The notes: a model not told the origin generated them from the letters alone. A stretch of DNA of 64,000 bases from Liquorilactobacillus cacaonum DSM 21116 (GCF_001436735.1 NZ_AYZE01000016.1:1-64000); one strand, 5' to 3'. Counted from the stretch's first letter, positions 47,292 to 60,526 are shown. A program made the numbers and translations.

Positions 47292-48579
47292 TACTGAGTT
47301 TAAAGAAGTGTCACATAGCAAGGCAGCAGTTTTAGGAATTCAACATTTATTGGCAATGTATTCTGGAGCTGTTGCAGTACCTTTGTTAATTGGGACAGCA
47401 TTAAATTTCAATAGTACAGAGATGACCTACTTGGTTTCAATTGACATCTTTATGTGTGGATTGGCAACTTTTTTGCAATTATTAAGAAATCGGTATTTTG
47501 GAATTGGCTTACCAGTTATACTTGGTTGTGCAATTCAAGCAGTAGAACCACTTAAAATGATTGGTAAACAATTTTCAATTGGAACAATGTATGGTGCAAT
47601 TATTATTGCTGGTATTTTTGTTTTCTTAATCGGGGGACAATTTGCTAGAATAAAGAAGTTTTTCCCACCGGTTGTAACAGGTTCTTTAATTACAGTTATT
47701 GGACTTACATTGATTCCAATTGCAATTCAAAATATCGGTGGTGGTGATTCCACGGCAAAGAGTTTTGGAAATATTCAAAGCCTGATACTTGGTTTAATTA
47801 CAATAGTTGTTATTTTATTAGTCCAAGTTTGGGGAAAAGGCTTTTTTAGTTCAATTGCTATTTTGATTGGTCTGATATCTGGGACTGCTGTAGCAGCAAC
47901 TATGGGTCTTGTTTCTACTTCGCCGATAACGGAAGCCTCATGGTTTCATATACCACAGCCCTTTTATTTTGGGGCACCACAATTTGAATGGTCATCTTCT
48001 TTGACAATGATAATTATTGCATTGGTTTCAATGGTTGAATCAACGGGTGTATTTTTTGCTTTAGGAGGAATCCTAAATAAGCAAATAACATCAGATGATT
48101 TAAAACGTGGGTATCGTGCTGAAGGGTTGGCAGTTATTTTAGGAGGCATCTTTAATACTTTCCCATATACAACTTTTTCGCAAAATGTGGGCTTACTTCA
48201 ACTTTCGGGGATTAAAACAAAAAGGCCAATTTATTGGTCAGCAATTTTGTTGATGATAATGGGGCTTTTACCTAAAATTGGGGCAATTGCGACAATTATT
48301 CCTACTCCCGTGCTTGGTGGTGCAATGTTGGTTATGTTTTCAATGATTAGTGTTCAAGGAATCCGGATGCTATTTAATGTCGACTTTTCTGATGAACGTA
48401 ATATATTGATTGTTGCACTTGCTGTTGGAATGGGTTTGGGGGTTTCAATATATCCTGGGATTTTCCAATTCTTGCCTAAAACAATCCAATTATTCTTAGG
48501 TAATGGGATTGTTGTTGCAAGTATAACATCGGTCTTATTAAATGTTATTTTTAAAGGAAAAGATGGACTAACAGATTAG
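47284..48579 (+). CDS. pbuX: Xanthine permease (nucleobase:cation symporter 2 family)
   Basis: It imports xanthine for Xpt. The 431-residue protein has the NCS2 core: GIQHLLAMYSGAVAVPLLIG at the N terminus, the signature GGIFNTFPYTTFSQNVGLLQ in TM8-9, and about 14 hydrophobic segments. ATG at 47284 is 9 nt after TAGGAG. An earlier ATG at 47275 touches that site and is unlikely. It is cotranscribed with xpt. Confidence 0.95.
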   Translation: MNNTEFKEVSHSKAAVLGIQHLLAMYSGAVAVPLLIGTALNFNSTEMTYLVSIDIFMCGLATFLQLLRNRYFGIGLPVILGCAIQAVEPLKMIGKQFSIGTMYGAIIIAGIFVFLIGGQFARIKKFFPPVVTGSLITVIGLTLIPIAIQNIGGGDSTAKSFGNIQSLILGLITIVVILLVQVWGKGFFSSIAILIGLISGTAVAATMGLVSTSPITEASWFHIPQPFYFGAPQFEWSSSLTMIIIALVSMVESTGVFFALGGILNKQITSDDLKRGYRAEGLAVILGGIFNTFPYTTFSQNVGLLQLSGIKTKRPIYWSAILLMIMGLLPKIGAIATIIPTPVLGGAMLVMFSMISVQGIRMLFNVDFSDERNILIVALAVGMGLGVSIYPGIFQFLPKTIQLFLGNGIVVASITSVLLNVIFKGKDGLTD

Positions 48580-48588
48580 ACTTAAATA

Positions 48589-48645
48589 GGGGAGTATGCC
48601 TTAATCCGGTAAGAAGTGACCTGGATATGGCATACTTCTTTTCCT
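48589..48645 (+). terminator. Terminator after pbuX
   Basis: GGGAGTATGCC pairs with GGCATACTTCTT around a long loop, followed by TTCCTTT. Confidence 0.7.
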
Positions 48646-48934
48646 TTAATGCTCAAAGGCTAGGCATTTTTGACGCACTTCTATATTTTAACGTGCTTAC
48701 AAAAATAACCTTCTGCGCTTAAAGCAAATAACTTATTGCCAAATTCTTGCAATTGCGTAATTTTTCTTTAATGCTCAAAGGCTAAGCATTTTTGACGCAC
48801 TTCTATATTTTAACGTGTTTACAAAAATAACCTTCTGCGCTTAAAGTAAATAACTTATTGCCAAATTCTTGCAATTGCGTAATTTTCCTTTAATGCTCAA
48901 AGGCTAAGCATTTTTGACGCACTTCTATATTTTA
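48644..48934 (+). repeat. Tandem array of a 122-bp unit, about 2.4 copies
   Basis: Units start at 48644, 48766 and 48888 with CTTTAATGCTCAAAGGCTA. The copies are nearly identical; the third stops after about 47 bp. Units contain AATGCT/AGCATT and the near-palindrome GCAAATAACTTATTGC. The unit length and copy number match the other array at 44844, but the sequence is different. Confidence 0.93.
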
Positions 48935-48941
48935 AATTTTT

Positions 48942-48969
48942 TTCACGTCATATCATGATATGTTATGAT
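48942..48969 (+). promoter_or_regulatory. Promoter of the PurK-like gene with a palindromic operator
   Basis: TTCACG (48942-48947) and TATGAT (48964-48969) are 16 bp apart. The perfect 14-bp palindrome CATATCATGATATG (48949-48962) fills the spacer, a classic repressor position. Confidence 0.6.
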
Positions 48970-49047
48970 AAAATATGATAAGAGTACTTGAATAGAACGC
49001 TAATTCAACGGCTGACATAAATTATCCAGATGGAAAGTAGTGAGAGA

Positions 49048-50232
49048 ATGGAAAGAAAGATTTTATTTCCAGGAAGTACAATAGGAATAATAGGTGAAAG
49101 CTCTAATGGAATAATGTTAGCGGAAGCTGCAAAAAAAATGGGCTTTAAAGTGATTGCTTATAATAGTGACGAAGCTGCTCCAACAATGCAAGAAGCTGAT
49201 TTGGGAATTGTTGGTTCTTTAAGCAATGAAAGTAAGGTGCAAAACTTTGCAGAGCGGTGTGACCTTGTAACCTATGAGTCAGACAAGGTCTCTCCTGACG
49301 CTGTAGCTGTTGTTAAGCAGTATACACAGGTTCCACAAGGCAGTGAAGCTTTAGAAATCGCACAGGATCGTTTATTAGAGCGTGCTTTTTTGGAACAAAT
49401 GAATGTCAATATTGCTCCTTATGCTACAATTGTAAGCTTAGATGATATTTATCAAGCAATCGGGTCAATTGGGTATCCGTGTGTATTAAAACCAATTCAA
49501 AAAGGGTTTGGCAGAAAAAGACAACAAGTTATTAATAAACAATCTGATATTGCTAAATGTGCAGATATTATTGATTTGGGGACCTATGTTCTTGAGGCAT
49601 GGATTCCCTATGATAAAGAACTGTCTGTAATAATTGGGAAGGAAGTTGACGGTAAGTTAAACTTTTTTCCAACGGTAGAAAATACTTATCGAGATCACCA
49701 CCTATTTCAATCAAGCGTTAAAAGTCAAATTGATGAGGAAATACAGATAGAAGTACGACGGATTGCTACTGAAATTGCAACGCAACTCGATTATGTGGGT
49801 GTACTTGAAATTGCATTTTTCTTAACAAAGAGCGGTTCTTTATATGTAAAACGTATCGTACCTGCACTCCACAAAGCTGGGTTCGTTTTTGAAAAAGCAA
49901 CAAATATTTCGATGTTTGAAATGCATCTGCGGATATTGGCGCAGATGCCAATTCCACAAGTTAAATTTGTACAACCGACTGTCATGGTGGCAGTAAAAAA
50001 TGAAGACCTTGATAATTTGCGTACACAATGGTTGCTCAAAGATAACTGGTTTTATCGTTTCTATCGTTATCCACAAAATAACAGAGTTGTTAATCCCGGA
50101 TATTTATTAGTTTTAGCAGAGACAACAACGGCAGCTATCCAGCAGATAGAAGCAACAAATATTTGGAACAAAGAAACTATAGATGATAGTTTAGTACTTG
50201 ATGATGCTTCAGATGAGACGACGGAAGAATAG
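49048..50232 (+). CDS. purK: PurK-like ATP-grasp protein without metal ligands
   Basis: A homologue of N5-carboxyaminoimidazole ribonucleotide synthase, 394 residues. It keeps the PurK layout: PGSTIGIIG at the N terminus, the ATP-grasp lysine in YPCVLKPI (K148), EAWIPYDKELSVI and ISMFEMHLR. But the Mg-binding Glu of the GVLxVEFF motif is Ala256, and the Asn-Glu pair of LVNEIAPRPHNSGH is Val267-Lys268 (LYVKRIVPALHKAG). TYEFEN is TYESDK. Catalysis as PurK is therefore doubtful. No purE or other pur gene is near; pcrA follows. The ATG at 49048 is preferred over 49030, which has no ribosome binding site, but the site is weak in both cases. Confidence 0.8.
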   Translation: MERKILFPGSTIGIIGESSNGIMLAEAAKKMGFKVIAYNSDEAAPTMQEADLGIVGSLSNESKVQNFAERCDLVTYESDKVSPDAVAVVKQYTQVPQGSEALEIAQDRLLERAFLEQMNVNIAPYATIVSLDDIYQAIGSIGYPCVLKPIQKGFGRKRQQVINKQSDIAKCADIIDLGTYVLEAWIPYDKELSVIIGKEVDGKLNFFPTVENTYRDHHLFQSSVKSQIDEEIQIEVRRIATEIATQLDYVGVLEIAFFLTKSGSLYVKRIVPALHKAGFVFEKATNISMFEMHLRILAQMPIPQVKFVQPTVMVAVKNEDLDNLRTQWLLKDNWFYRFYRYPQNNRVVNPGYLLVLAETTTAAIQQIEATNIWNKETIDDSLVLDDASDETTEE

Positions 50233-50334
50233 TTGCAGTTTGTTCAGTCAAGCTCAAGCAATGTTAAAGTTTGAAAAAGACAAGGCTTTTGAATTAATTA
50301 AGTATTAAAAGATTAACGATACTGGACAGAATAT

Positions 50335-50371
50335 AAAGGCTAGGGGAGACAATTTTTACCTGGCTTTTTTT
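50335..50371 (+). terminator. Terminator after the PurK-like gene
   Basis: AAAGGCTAGG pairs with CCTGGCTTT and is followed by a T run. The rest of 50233-50609 shows no gene. Confidence 0.8.
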
Positions 50372-50609
50372 GTGCTCAATTTTTTATGACTTATAAATAG
50401 CATTTATCACAGTAGTCTTTGATGTCTAATATAATTGTAAAACGATGAATCAATGAATATCACGTATTTTTTGAGTATATATTAATTTTTAAAATCTCAA
50501 AATTTGTCAGTTAATCTTAAATCATTCGGGGAAAAGCTCTGTGCTATATTTCTAATGCTATATTGATGCTCGAAGTTATCTATCAGATGTCACACTCTTT
50601 CTTCTTTTT

Positions 50610-50618
50610 TGGTATAAT
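50610..50618 (+). promoter_or_regulatory. pcrA promoter (extended -10)
   Basis: TGGTATAAT gives a TGn-extended perfect -10 (TATAAT, 50613-50618). The -35 region TCACAC is poor. Confidence 0.65.
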
Positions 50619-50654
50619 AAAAAATGATTGGATTAAAAGAGAGGATTGAAAAAA

Positions 50655-52892
50655 TTGACAGCAGACAGACTACTAAAAGGAATGAATAACAAGCAACAAG
50701 AGGCGGTCTTATGTACTGAAGGTCCGCTTTTGATTATTGCGGGTGCTGGGAGTGGAAAAACACGTGTTTTGACTCATCGTGTGGCATACCTGATTGAAGA
50801 AAAAAATGTCAATCCTTGGAACATTTTAGCAATTACTTTTACAAATAAGGCAGCAGCAGAAATGCGTGAACGTATTGGAAAACTATTAGAAGATGGGGCA
50901 AATGATGTCTGGGTTTCGACCTTCCATGCACTTTGTGTCCGCATATTAAGACGAGACATAGACAAAATTGGCTATAATCGGGCATTCACCATTACAGGGA
51001 CTAGTGAGCAGCGTACTTTGATTAAACATATTCTTGCAGATCTAAATATTGATGTGAAAAAATTTGATCCCCGCACAATTTTAGGTGCAATTTCGAATGC
51101 CAAAAATGACTTGAAGTCTCCAACACAGTATCGTATGAATGCCAAAGGGCCTTTTGAGCAAGTTGTTGCGGATGTCTATCCAGAATATCAGAAACAATTG
51201 GAAAATAATCAAGCTGTCGATTTTGATGATTTGATAATGTTAACGCATCGTTTATTTAAAGAAGTTCCAGATGTATTAGAATTTTATCAGCGGAAATTCC
51301 AGTATATCCATGTTGATGAATATCAAGATACCAACCAAGCGCAGTACGAACTTGTAAGTCAGTTGGCGCAAAAGAATCGTAATCTATGCGTTGTAGGAGA
51401 TGCTGATCAGAGTATCTATGGTTGGCGGGGTGCTAATATGGAAAATATTATGAATTTTGAAGAAGATTATCCAGATGCAACCTTGGTTAAATTGGAGCAA
51501 AATTATCGTTCAACTAAGACAATTTTACAAGCGGCAAATTCGGTAATTAACAATAATGTTAATCGTAAAGCTAAAGAATTGTGGACACAAAATAATGATG
51601 GCTCAAAGATAAAATATTATCGTGGTCAAAATGCAAACGATGAGGCTTTTTATGTTGTTCGTAACATTCAAAAAATGATGCGAACAGATAATTATCGTTA
51701 CAATGATTTTGCCATTTTGTACCGAACAAATGCTCAATCGCGGACAATTGAAGAAACTTTTATGAAAGCAAATATTCCTTATAAAATTGTTGGAGCACAT
51801 AAATTCTACGATCGTAAAGAAATTAGAGATGTCTTGGCGTATATGCAATTAGTCACAAATCCACAAGATTCATTGAGCTTCGAAAGAATTGTTAATGAAC
51901 CAAAGAGAGGAATTGGGGCAACAAGTTTAGAAAGGTTAACGGATTTTGCACAAAATATGCAAATGAGTTTGTTGGATGCGGCAAGTAATGCAGTTTTAGC
52001 AAATATTTCTGGTAAAGCCAGTGTTGCTCTGACGGATTTTGCAAATTTAATAAATGATTTACATGTATTACAAGACAGATTAAGTGTGACAGAGTTAACT
52101 GAGAAAATTCTTGAAAAAAGTGGTTATCGAAAAGTTTTGGAAGATACTAAATCCTTGGAGAATCAGAGTAGACTTGAAAACTTAGATGAATTTTTATCGG
52201 TTACGAAACAATTTGATGATTCATGGCAACCAGACGATGAAAATAGTGATCCATTCGTTGACTTTCTGGCAGATTTAGCATTAGTTTCAGATCAAGATAG
52301 CTTAGTTGAAGAAGCTGATGAAGTTACTCTTATGACATTACATGCTGCTAAAGGGCTTGAGTTTCCAATTGTTTTTTTGATGGGAATGGAAGAAGGAATT
52401 TTTCCATTATCGCGGGCAATGATGGATGAAAATGAGTTAGAAGAAGAACGTCGTTTAGCATATGTAGGTATAACGCGAGCTGAGAAAGAATTATTCTTAA
52501 CGAATGCTTTTTCGAGACTGCTATATGGCAGACGTCAAAATAATCCAGCCTCCAGATTCATTGAAGAAATCGATTCAGATTTACTACAGGCAGAAAATCA
52601 ACAAGTTTCGAATACGAATATCAAGAGTAGTAGTACCAAGAAAGAATATCCTTTTGGAAAAGCACAGACACATTATAAAATGCCAGCTGGGACTGTTGAA
52701 GAAAATAAGGGAACTGGTGCTGAAAAAGTTGGTTGGAGTGTAGGGGATAAGGTGTTGCACAAGGCTTGGGGTGAAGGAACAGTGGTCAAGTTATCTGGAA
52801 CTGGTGAAAATATGGAGTTAGATATTGCATTTGCTGGAATGGGAATTAAACGATTGTTAGCATCCTTTGCACCTATTACGAAAAAGAATTAG
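50655..52892 (+). CDS. pcrA: ATP-dependent DNA helicase PcrA (UvrD/Rep family)
   Basis: A 3'-5' SF1A helicase for nucleotide excision repair and rolling-circle replication. The 745-residue protein has motif I GAGSGKTR, motif II VDEYQDTNQAQY, motif III GDADQSIYGWRGAN and motif VI YVGITRAEKEL. The C-terminal Tudor-like segment (GDKVLHKAWGEGTVV) binds RNA polymerase in relatives. TTG at 50655 is chosen: GAGAGGA ends 9 nt before it, whereas a TTG at 50646 is adjacent to that site. First gene of the pcrA-ligA-camS run. Confidence 0.95.
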   Translation: MTADRLLKGMNNKQQEAVLCTEGPLLIIAGAGSGKTRVLTHRVAYLIEEKNVNPWNILAITFTNKAAAEMRERIGKLLEDGANDVWVSTFHALCVRILRRDIDKIGYNRAFTITGTSEQRTLIKHILADLNIDVKKFDPRTILGAISNAKNDLKSPTQYRMNAKGPFEQVVADVYPEYQKQLENNQAVDFDDLIMLTHRLFKEVPDVLEFYQRKFQYIHVDEYQDTNQAQYELVSQLAQKNRNLCVVGDADQSIYGWRGANMENIMNFEEDYPDATLVKLEQNYRSTKTILQAANSVINNNVNRKAKELWTQNNDGSKIKYYRGQNANDEAFYVVRNIQKMMRTDNYRYNDFAILYRTNAQSRTIEETFMKANIPYKIVGAHKFYDRKEIRDVLAYMQLVTNPQDSLSFERIVNEPKRGIGATSLERLTDFAQNMQMSLLDAASNAVLANISGKASVALTDFANLINDLHVLQDRLSVTELTEKILEKSGYRKVLEDTKSLENQSRLENLDEFLSVTKQFDDSWQPDDENSDPFVDFLADLALVSDQDSLVEEADEVTLMTLHAAKGLEFPIVFLMGMEEGIFPLSRAMMDENELEEERRLAYVGITRAEKELFLTNAFSRLLYGRRQNNPASRFIEEIDSDLLQAENQQVSNTNIKSSSTKKEYPFGKAQTHYKMPAGTVEENKGTGAEKVGWSVGDKVLHKAWGEGTVVKLSGTGENMELDIAFAGMGIKRLLASFAPITKKN

Positions 52893-52897
52893 CCTAA

Positions 52898-56082
<3,185 letters not shown>

Positions 56083-56118
56083 AAAAACTGAGTTAAATGT
56101 CCATTAGTTAAGAGTTTA

Positions 56119-56127
56119 TGCTAGAAT
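56119..56127 (+). promoter_or_regulatory. gatCAB promoter (extended -10)
   Basis: TGCTAGAAT gives a TGn-extended -10 (TAGAAT, 56122-56127), 34 nt before gatC. No good -35 was seen. Confidence 0.5.
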
Positions 56128-56161
56128 AATTACTAAAGAAATAGGGAAAGAAGGAGTTTGA

Positions 56162-56464
56162 ATGGCAATTAGTGCAAGTGAAGTTAAGCATGTTGCAAGT
56201 TTAGCAAAATTAGCATTTACGGATGAAGAATTGCAAAAATTTACAGGACAGATGGATGATATTATTGGAATGGTGCAACAACTCAGCGAAGTAGATACTG
56301 AAGGAGTTACTGTGACAACTCATGTAACGGATGCAATCGGTGTGATGAGAGAAGATGTTGCAGTCACTGGAACAGCTCGTGAAGAGTTAATGAAGAATGT
56401 GCCACAACATCAAGATGGTTATATCAAGGTGCCCGCAATTATTGACGAAAGCGAGGAAGCGTAG
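56162..56464 (+). CDS. gatC: Asp-tRNA(Asn)/Glu-tRNA(Gln) amidotransferase subunit C
   Basis: GatC stabilises the GatA-GatB amidotransferase that converts Glu-tRNA(Gln) to Gln-tRNA(Gln). The 100-residue protein has [20 protein letters not shown] and the C-terminal VPAIIDE. ATG after AAAGAAGGAG. It is 3 bp before gatA. Confidence 0.97.
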   Translation: MAISASEVKHVASLAKLAFTDEELQKFTGQMDDIIGMVQQLSEVDTEGVTVTTHVTDAIGVMREDVAVTGTAREELMKNVPQHQDGYIKVPAIIDESEEA

Positions 56465-56467
56465 TTC

Positions 56468-57931
56468 ATGGATTATTTTAAGCAAGACCTTGCAAGCTTA
56501 CACAATTTACTGGTGAAAAAAGAATTAAGTGTGAGTGATCTTACAAACGCAACTTTTGATAATATTGAAAAAAGAGATCGTAAAATTGGGGCTTTTTTGA
56601 ATCTAAACAAAGAAGAAGCACTGAAAAAAGCTGCTAAATTAGATGAAATCGGAATTTCAGCGGATAATATTTTGGCAGGAATTCCTTTAGGAATTAAAGA
56701 CAATATTGTTACAAAAAACTTAGTAACAACAGCAGCAAGTAAGATGCTTGAAAATTTCAATCCTATCTATGATGCCACAGTAATGGAAAAATTAAATGCA
56801 CTTCAAACTATCACTGTTGGGAAAACGAATATGGATGAATTTGCGATGGGTGGTTCAACTGAAAGCTCTGCATTTAAGTTAACAAAAAATGCTTGGAATC
56901 AAACAAAGGTTCCAGGTGGGTCATCTGGTGGCTCCGCTGCAGCCGTTGCTTCTGGCGAAGTTATCGCAACGTTAGGTTCAGATACTGGTGGTTCAATCCG
57001 TCAGCCTGCAGCATATAATGGAATTGTGGGAGTTAAACCAACTTATGGTCGTGTTTCTCGCTATGGATTGATTGCTTTTGCTTCGAGTCTTGACCAAATT
57101 GGACCACTTACTAGGAATGTTAAGGATAATGCAATCATGTTAAATGCGATAAGTGGGATGGATCCACGCGATTCAACGAGTTCAAATCAAGCAGTTCCTG
57201 ATTTTGTTGCTAAGTTAGATGGTGATATTAAGGGAATGAAGATTGCAGTTCCAACTGAATACATGGGTGAAGGGGTTGCACCTGAAATTCGAGCTGCAAT
57301 TAAGCAAGCTATTACTACTTTTGAAAAATTAGGGGCAACTGTTGATGAAGTTAGCTTACCGCACAGTAAATATGGCGTTCCAGTCTACTACATCATCGCA
57401 TCTTCTGAGGCAAGTTCTAATTTACAACGTTTTGATGGGATTCGTTATGGACACCGTGCTAATGATGTAAGAAATTTAGAAGATGTTTATGTTAAGTCAC
57501 GTTCTGAAGGGTTCGGTGATGAGGTAAAACGCAGAATTATGTTGGGAACTTTCTCTTTGTCTGCGGGAACTTATGATGCATTCTTTAAGAAGGCTGCACA
57601 AGTTAGAACTTTAATTTGCCAAGATTTTGCTAATGTTTTCAGTGATTATGACCTTATTTTGGGGCCAACGTCACCAACTACTGCTTTTGGAATTGGTGAA
57701 GATATCAATGATCCAATTACTATGTATATGAATGATATTTTGACAATTCCGGTTAATTTGGCTGGGCTTCCAGGAATGTCTCTTCCGGCAGGGTTTGCAG
57801 ATGGCTTACCAATCGGTATGCAATTAATTGCCAATCGTTTTGATGAAGAAACGATGTATCGTGCAGGTTATGCTTTTGAGCAAGCAACTGACTTCCATAA
57901 AGAAATTCCAACATTTGGGGGGCAAGACTAA
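56468..57931 (+). CDS. gatA: Asp-tRNA(Asn)/Glu-tRNA(Gln) amidotransferase subunit A
   Basis: The glutaminase subunit. The 487-residue protein belongs to the amidase signature family and has the Lys77 (GIKDN), cis-Ser152 ([12 protein letters not shown]) and Ser176 ([12 protein letters not shown]) triad. ATG after GCGAGGAAG. Its stop TAA shares a base with the gatB ATG. Confidence 0.98.
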   Translation: MDYFKQDLASLHNLLVKKELSVSDLTNATFDNIEKRDRKIGAFLNLNKEEALKKAAKLDEIGISADNILAGIPLGIKDNIVTKNLVTTAASKMLENFNPIYDATVMEKLNALQTITVGKTNMDEFAMGGSTESSAFKLTKNAWNQTKVPGGSSGGSAAAVASGEVIATLGSDTGGSIRQPAAYNGIVGVKPTYGRVSRYGLIAFASSLDQIGPLTRNVKDNAIMLNAISGMDPRDSTSSNQAVPDFVAKLDGDIKGMKIAVPTEYMGEGVAPEIRAAIKQAITTFEKLGATVDEVSLPHSKYGVPVYYIIASSEASSNLQRFDGIRYGHRANDVRNLEDVYVKSRSEGFGDEVKRRIMLGTFSLSAGTYDAFFKKAAQVRTLICQDFANVFSDYDLILGPTSPTTAFGIGEDINDPITMYMNDILTIPVNLAGLPGMSLPAGFADGLPIGMQLIANRFDEETMYRAGYAFEQATDFHKEIPTFGGQD

Positions 57932-59361
57932 TGAATTTTGAAACAACAATCGGACTAGAAGTCCATATTGAGATGAAAACGAATTCTAAGGCATTTTCAG
58001 CTGCACCAGTAAAATATGGTGTTGAACAAAACACAAATACAAATGTCGTCGATTGGGGATTTCCAGGTGTTTTACCTACGATTAATAAGGGAGCACTTGA
58101 GTATGGTATGCGTGCGGCCTTAGCATTAAACTGTGAAATTACAAAAGATATTCATTTTGATCGTAAGAATTATTTTTATCCTGATAATCCTAAAGCATAC
58201 CAAATAACTCAATCACAAACACCAATTGGACGTAATGGTTGGTTAGAAATTGAAGTCGATGGAAAAAAGAAAAAAATTGGGATTGAAGAAATGCATGTTG
58301 AAGAAGATGCGGGTAAAAATACACATAATCCAGATGGCTATTCTTATGTTGATTTAAATCGTCAAGGGACACCATTGATTGAAATTGTCTCGAAGCCGGA
58401 TATTGCATCTGCTGATGAAGCATATGCTTACCTTGTTAGATTGCGTCAAATCATTCAATTTACTGGTGTATCAGATGTGAAGATGGAAGAAGGTTCAATG
58501 CGTGCTGATGTTAATGTGTCGGTTCGCCCAATTGGATCTGATAAGTTTGGGACAAAGACAGAAATGAAGAATCTTAATTCATTTGAACATGTCAGAAAAG
58601 GTACACAGTATGAAGCTAAGAGACAGCAAAGAGTATTGTTGTCGGGTGGAGAAATTCAACAAGAGACACGTCGCTTTGATGAACCAAGTGGTGAAACAAT
58701 TCTGATGCGTGTCAAAGAGGGTGCAAGTGATTATCGTTATTTCCCAGAACCTGATATTCCACCAATCCATATTTCAAATGATTGGATTGAAGAGGTTAGG
58801 AAATCCATTCCAGAAATGCCAGATAAGAGACGTGAAAAATATGTAGTTTCTTGGGGAATCCCTGAATATGATGCAGGTGTTTTGACACAGACAAAAGAAA
58901 TGTCAGATTTCTTCGAAGAAACAGTTGCAAATGGTGCAGATGCAAAGCTTGCGGCTAACTGGTTGATGGGTGAAGTCAATGCTTATATGAATGCTAATAA
59001 GTTAGAACTGTTAGATACAAAGTTAACTCCAGAACATTTAGCAAGTATGATTAAGCTAATTGAGGATGGAACAATTTCTTCTAAAATTGCTAAAAAGGTC
59101 TTCCAAGAAATTATTGCAAATAACAGTGATCCAAAGACTTGGGTTGAAGAAAAAGGACTTGTTCAATTATCAGATCCTACAGTTTTAGAGCCAATAATTG
59201 AGACGATTTTGGATAACAATGAGAAATCAGTCGACGATTTTAAAAATGGTAAGGATCGTGCAATCGGATTTTTGGTTGGGCAAATCATGAAAGAAACACA
59301 TGGCAAAGCTAATCCAAAAGTGGTTAACAAGTTATTAATGGGTAGTTTGAAAAAAAGGTAA
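57931..59361 (+). CDS. gatB: Asp-tRNA(Asn)/Glu-tRNA(Gln) amidotransferase subunit B
   Basis: The tRNA-binding and kinase subunit. The 476-residue protein starts [20 protein letters not shown] and has the signature [16 protein letters not shown], metal-site residues in the N-terminal cradle, and the C-terminal YqeY-like tail domain ([20 protein letters not shown]). Coupled to gatA by a one-base overlap. Confidence 0.98.
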   Translation: MNFETTIGLEVHIEMKTNSKAFSAAPVKYGVEQNTNTNVVDWGFPGVLPTINKGALEYGMRAALALNCEITKDIHFDRKNYFYPDNPKAYQITQSQTPIGRNGWLEIEVDGKKKKIGIEEMHVEEDAGKNTHNPDGYSYVDLNRQGTPLIEIVSKPDIASADEAYAYLVRLRQIIQFTGVSDVKMEEGSMRADVNVSVRPIGSDKFGTKTEMKNLNSFEHVRKGTQYEAKRQQRVLLSGGEIQQETRRFDEPSGETILMRVKEGASDYRYFPEPDIPPIHISNDWIEEVRKSIPEMPDKRREKYVVSWGIPEYDAGVLTQTKEMSDFFEETVANGADAKLAANWLMGEVNAYMNANKLELLDTKLTPEHLASMIKLIEDGTISSKIAKKVFQEIIANNSDPKTWVEEKGLVQLSDPTVLEPIIETILDNNEKSVDDFKNGKDRAIGFLVGQIMKETHGKANPKVVNKLLMGSLKKR

Positions 59362-59397
59362 TGAAAGTTTTTTGTGGATTTTGAAGGAGAGGTAGCG

Positions 59398-60438
59398 ATG
59401 AAAAAGCGTTGTCGGATTATTTACAATCCAACATCTGGACGTGAGGCAATGCGCAATGATCTTGTTGAAATATTAGATATTTTAGAGAATGCAGGATATG
59501 AAACTAGCGCATATCGTACGACCGCCAAGCCAAATTCGGCACGTGATGAGGCAGAGCGTGTAGCACGCGCTGGGTTTAATTTGATTGTTGCAGCTGGAGG
59601 AGATGGAACGATTAATGAAGTTGTCAATGGAATTGCTCCATTGAAGCATCGACCAATGATGGGAATTATTCCAGCAGGGACTACAAATGATTATGCAAGG
59701 GCATTGAAGATTCCACGTGAAGATCCAATTGCTGCTGCAAAAGTGATTGCCAAGGGCAAAACTGTTAGCATGGACATTGGACAGGCTGATAAAAAGTTTT
59801 TTGTGAACATTGCAGGTGGTGGGCTATTAACGGAGTTGACCTACGGAGTACCCTCTCAGTTTAAGTCTCTTTTTGGCTATCTTGCCTATTTAGTTAAAGG
59901 AGCAGAGATGTTACCCCGAATAAAACCAATTAATATGCATCTGGAATATGATGGTGGGATTTTTAATGGGAAGGCTTCAATGTTTTTTCTTGCCTTGACT
60001 AATTCAATTGGTGGATTCGAGCAGATTGTTCCGGATGCATCATTGGATGATGGCAAATTTACTCTGATTGTCGTTAAAACAAGTAACTTGGTTGAGATTC
60101 TACAACTGATGACAATGGTCTTGAATGGTGGACGTCACATCAAAGATCCGCGAATTTTGTATGTTAAAACAGCTAAGGTTGTTGCTAAACCTGTGGATGA
60201 GAAAATGATGATCAATATTGATGGTGAATATGGTGGAGACGCACCAATGGTTTTTAAAGATCTTAAGCGACATATTCAAATATTTGCAAATATTGATAAA
60301 ATTCCCGAAAATGCAATTACCTCATCTAGCACAGCTGAGGCGATTATTGCGGAGCATTTTGTAGCAGAAGTTGAGGATTTATCGGATAAAGATCTCAATG
60401 GTGATGGTATCATTGGTAATCCCACAAAGCAAAGTTAA
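59398..60438 (+). CDS. dgkB: Diacylglycerol kinase DgkB with C-terminal calcium-loop-like tail
   Basis: A cytoplasmic lipid kinase that returns diacylglycerol from lipoteichoic acid synthesis to phosphatidic acid. The 346-residue protein has the nucleotide motif GGDGTINEVVNG (GGDGT at 67-71) and the IPAGTTNDYARAL segment. The extreme C terminus contains DKDLNGDGIIGN (330-341), a DxNxDGxI calcium-binding loop of EF-hand/dockerin type that is not part of the kinase fold. ATG at 59398 after GAAGGAGAGG; an earlier in-frame ATG at 59374 lacks a site. Confidence 0.94.
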   Translation: MKKRCRIIYNPTSGREAMRNDLVEILDILENAGYETSAYRTTAKPNSARDEAERVARAGFNLIVAAGGDGTINEVVNGIAPLKHRPMMGIIPAGTTNDYARALKIPREDPIAAAKVIAKGKTVSMDIGQADKKFFVNIAGGGLLTELTYGVPSQFKSLFGYLAYLVKGAEMLPRIKPINMHLEYDGGIFNGKASMFFLALTNSIGGFEQIVPDASLDDGKFTLIVVKTSNLVEILQLMTMVLNGGRHIKDPRILYVKTAKVVAKPVDEKMMINIDGEYGGDAPMVFKDLKRHIQIFANIDKIPENAITSSSTAEAIIAEHFVAEVEDLSDKDLNGDGIIGNPTKQS

Positions 60439-60526
60439 GTTAAATAACTGGCAAAAAAATAATTGCAGTTATCGATTTTAATCTTTTTTTGTAGTTGAGC
60501 TAATATTTGTGGAAACCAAAAGCTAA

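Noticed and set aside
48644-48934. CRISPR array or insertion-sequence remnant
   Set aside because: No spacers, no transposase frame, no terminal inverted repeats or target duplications.
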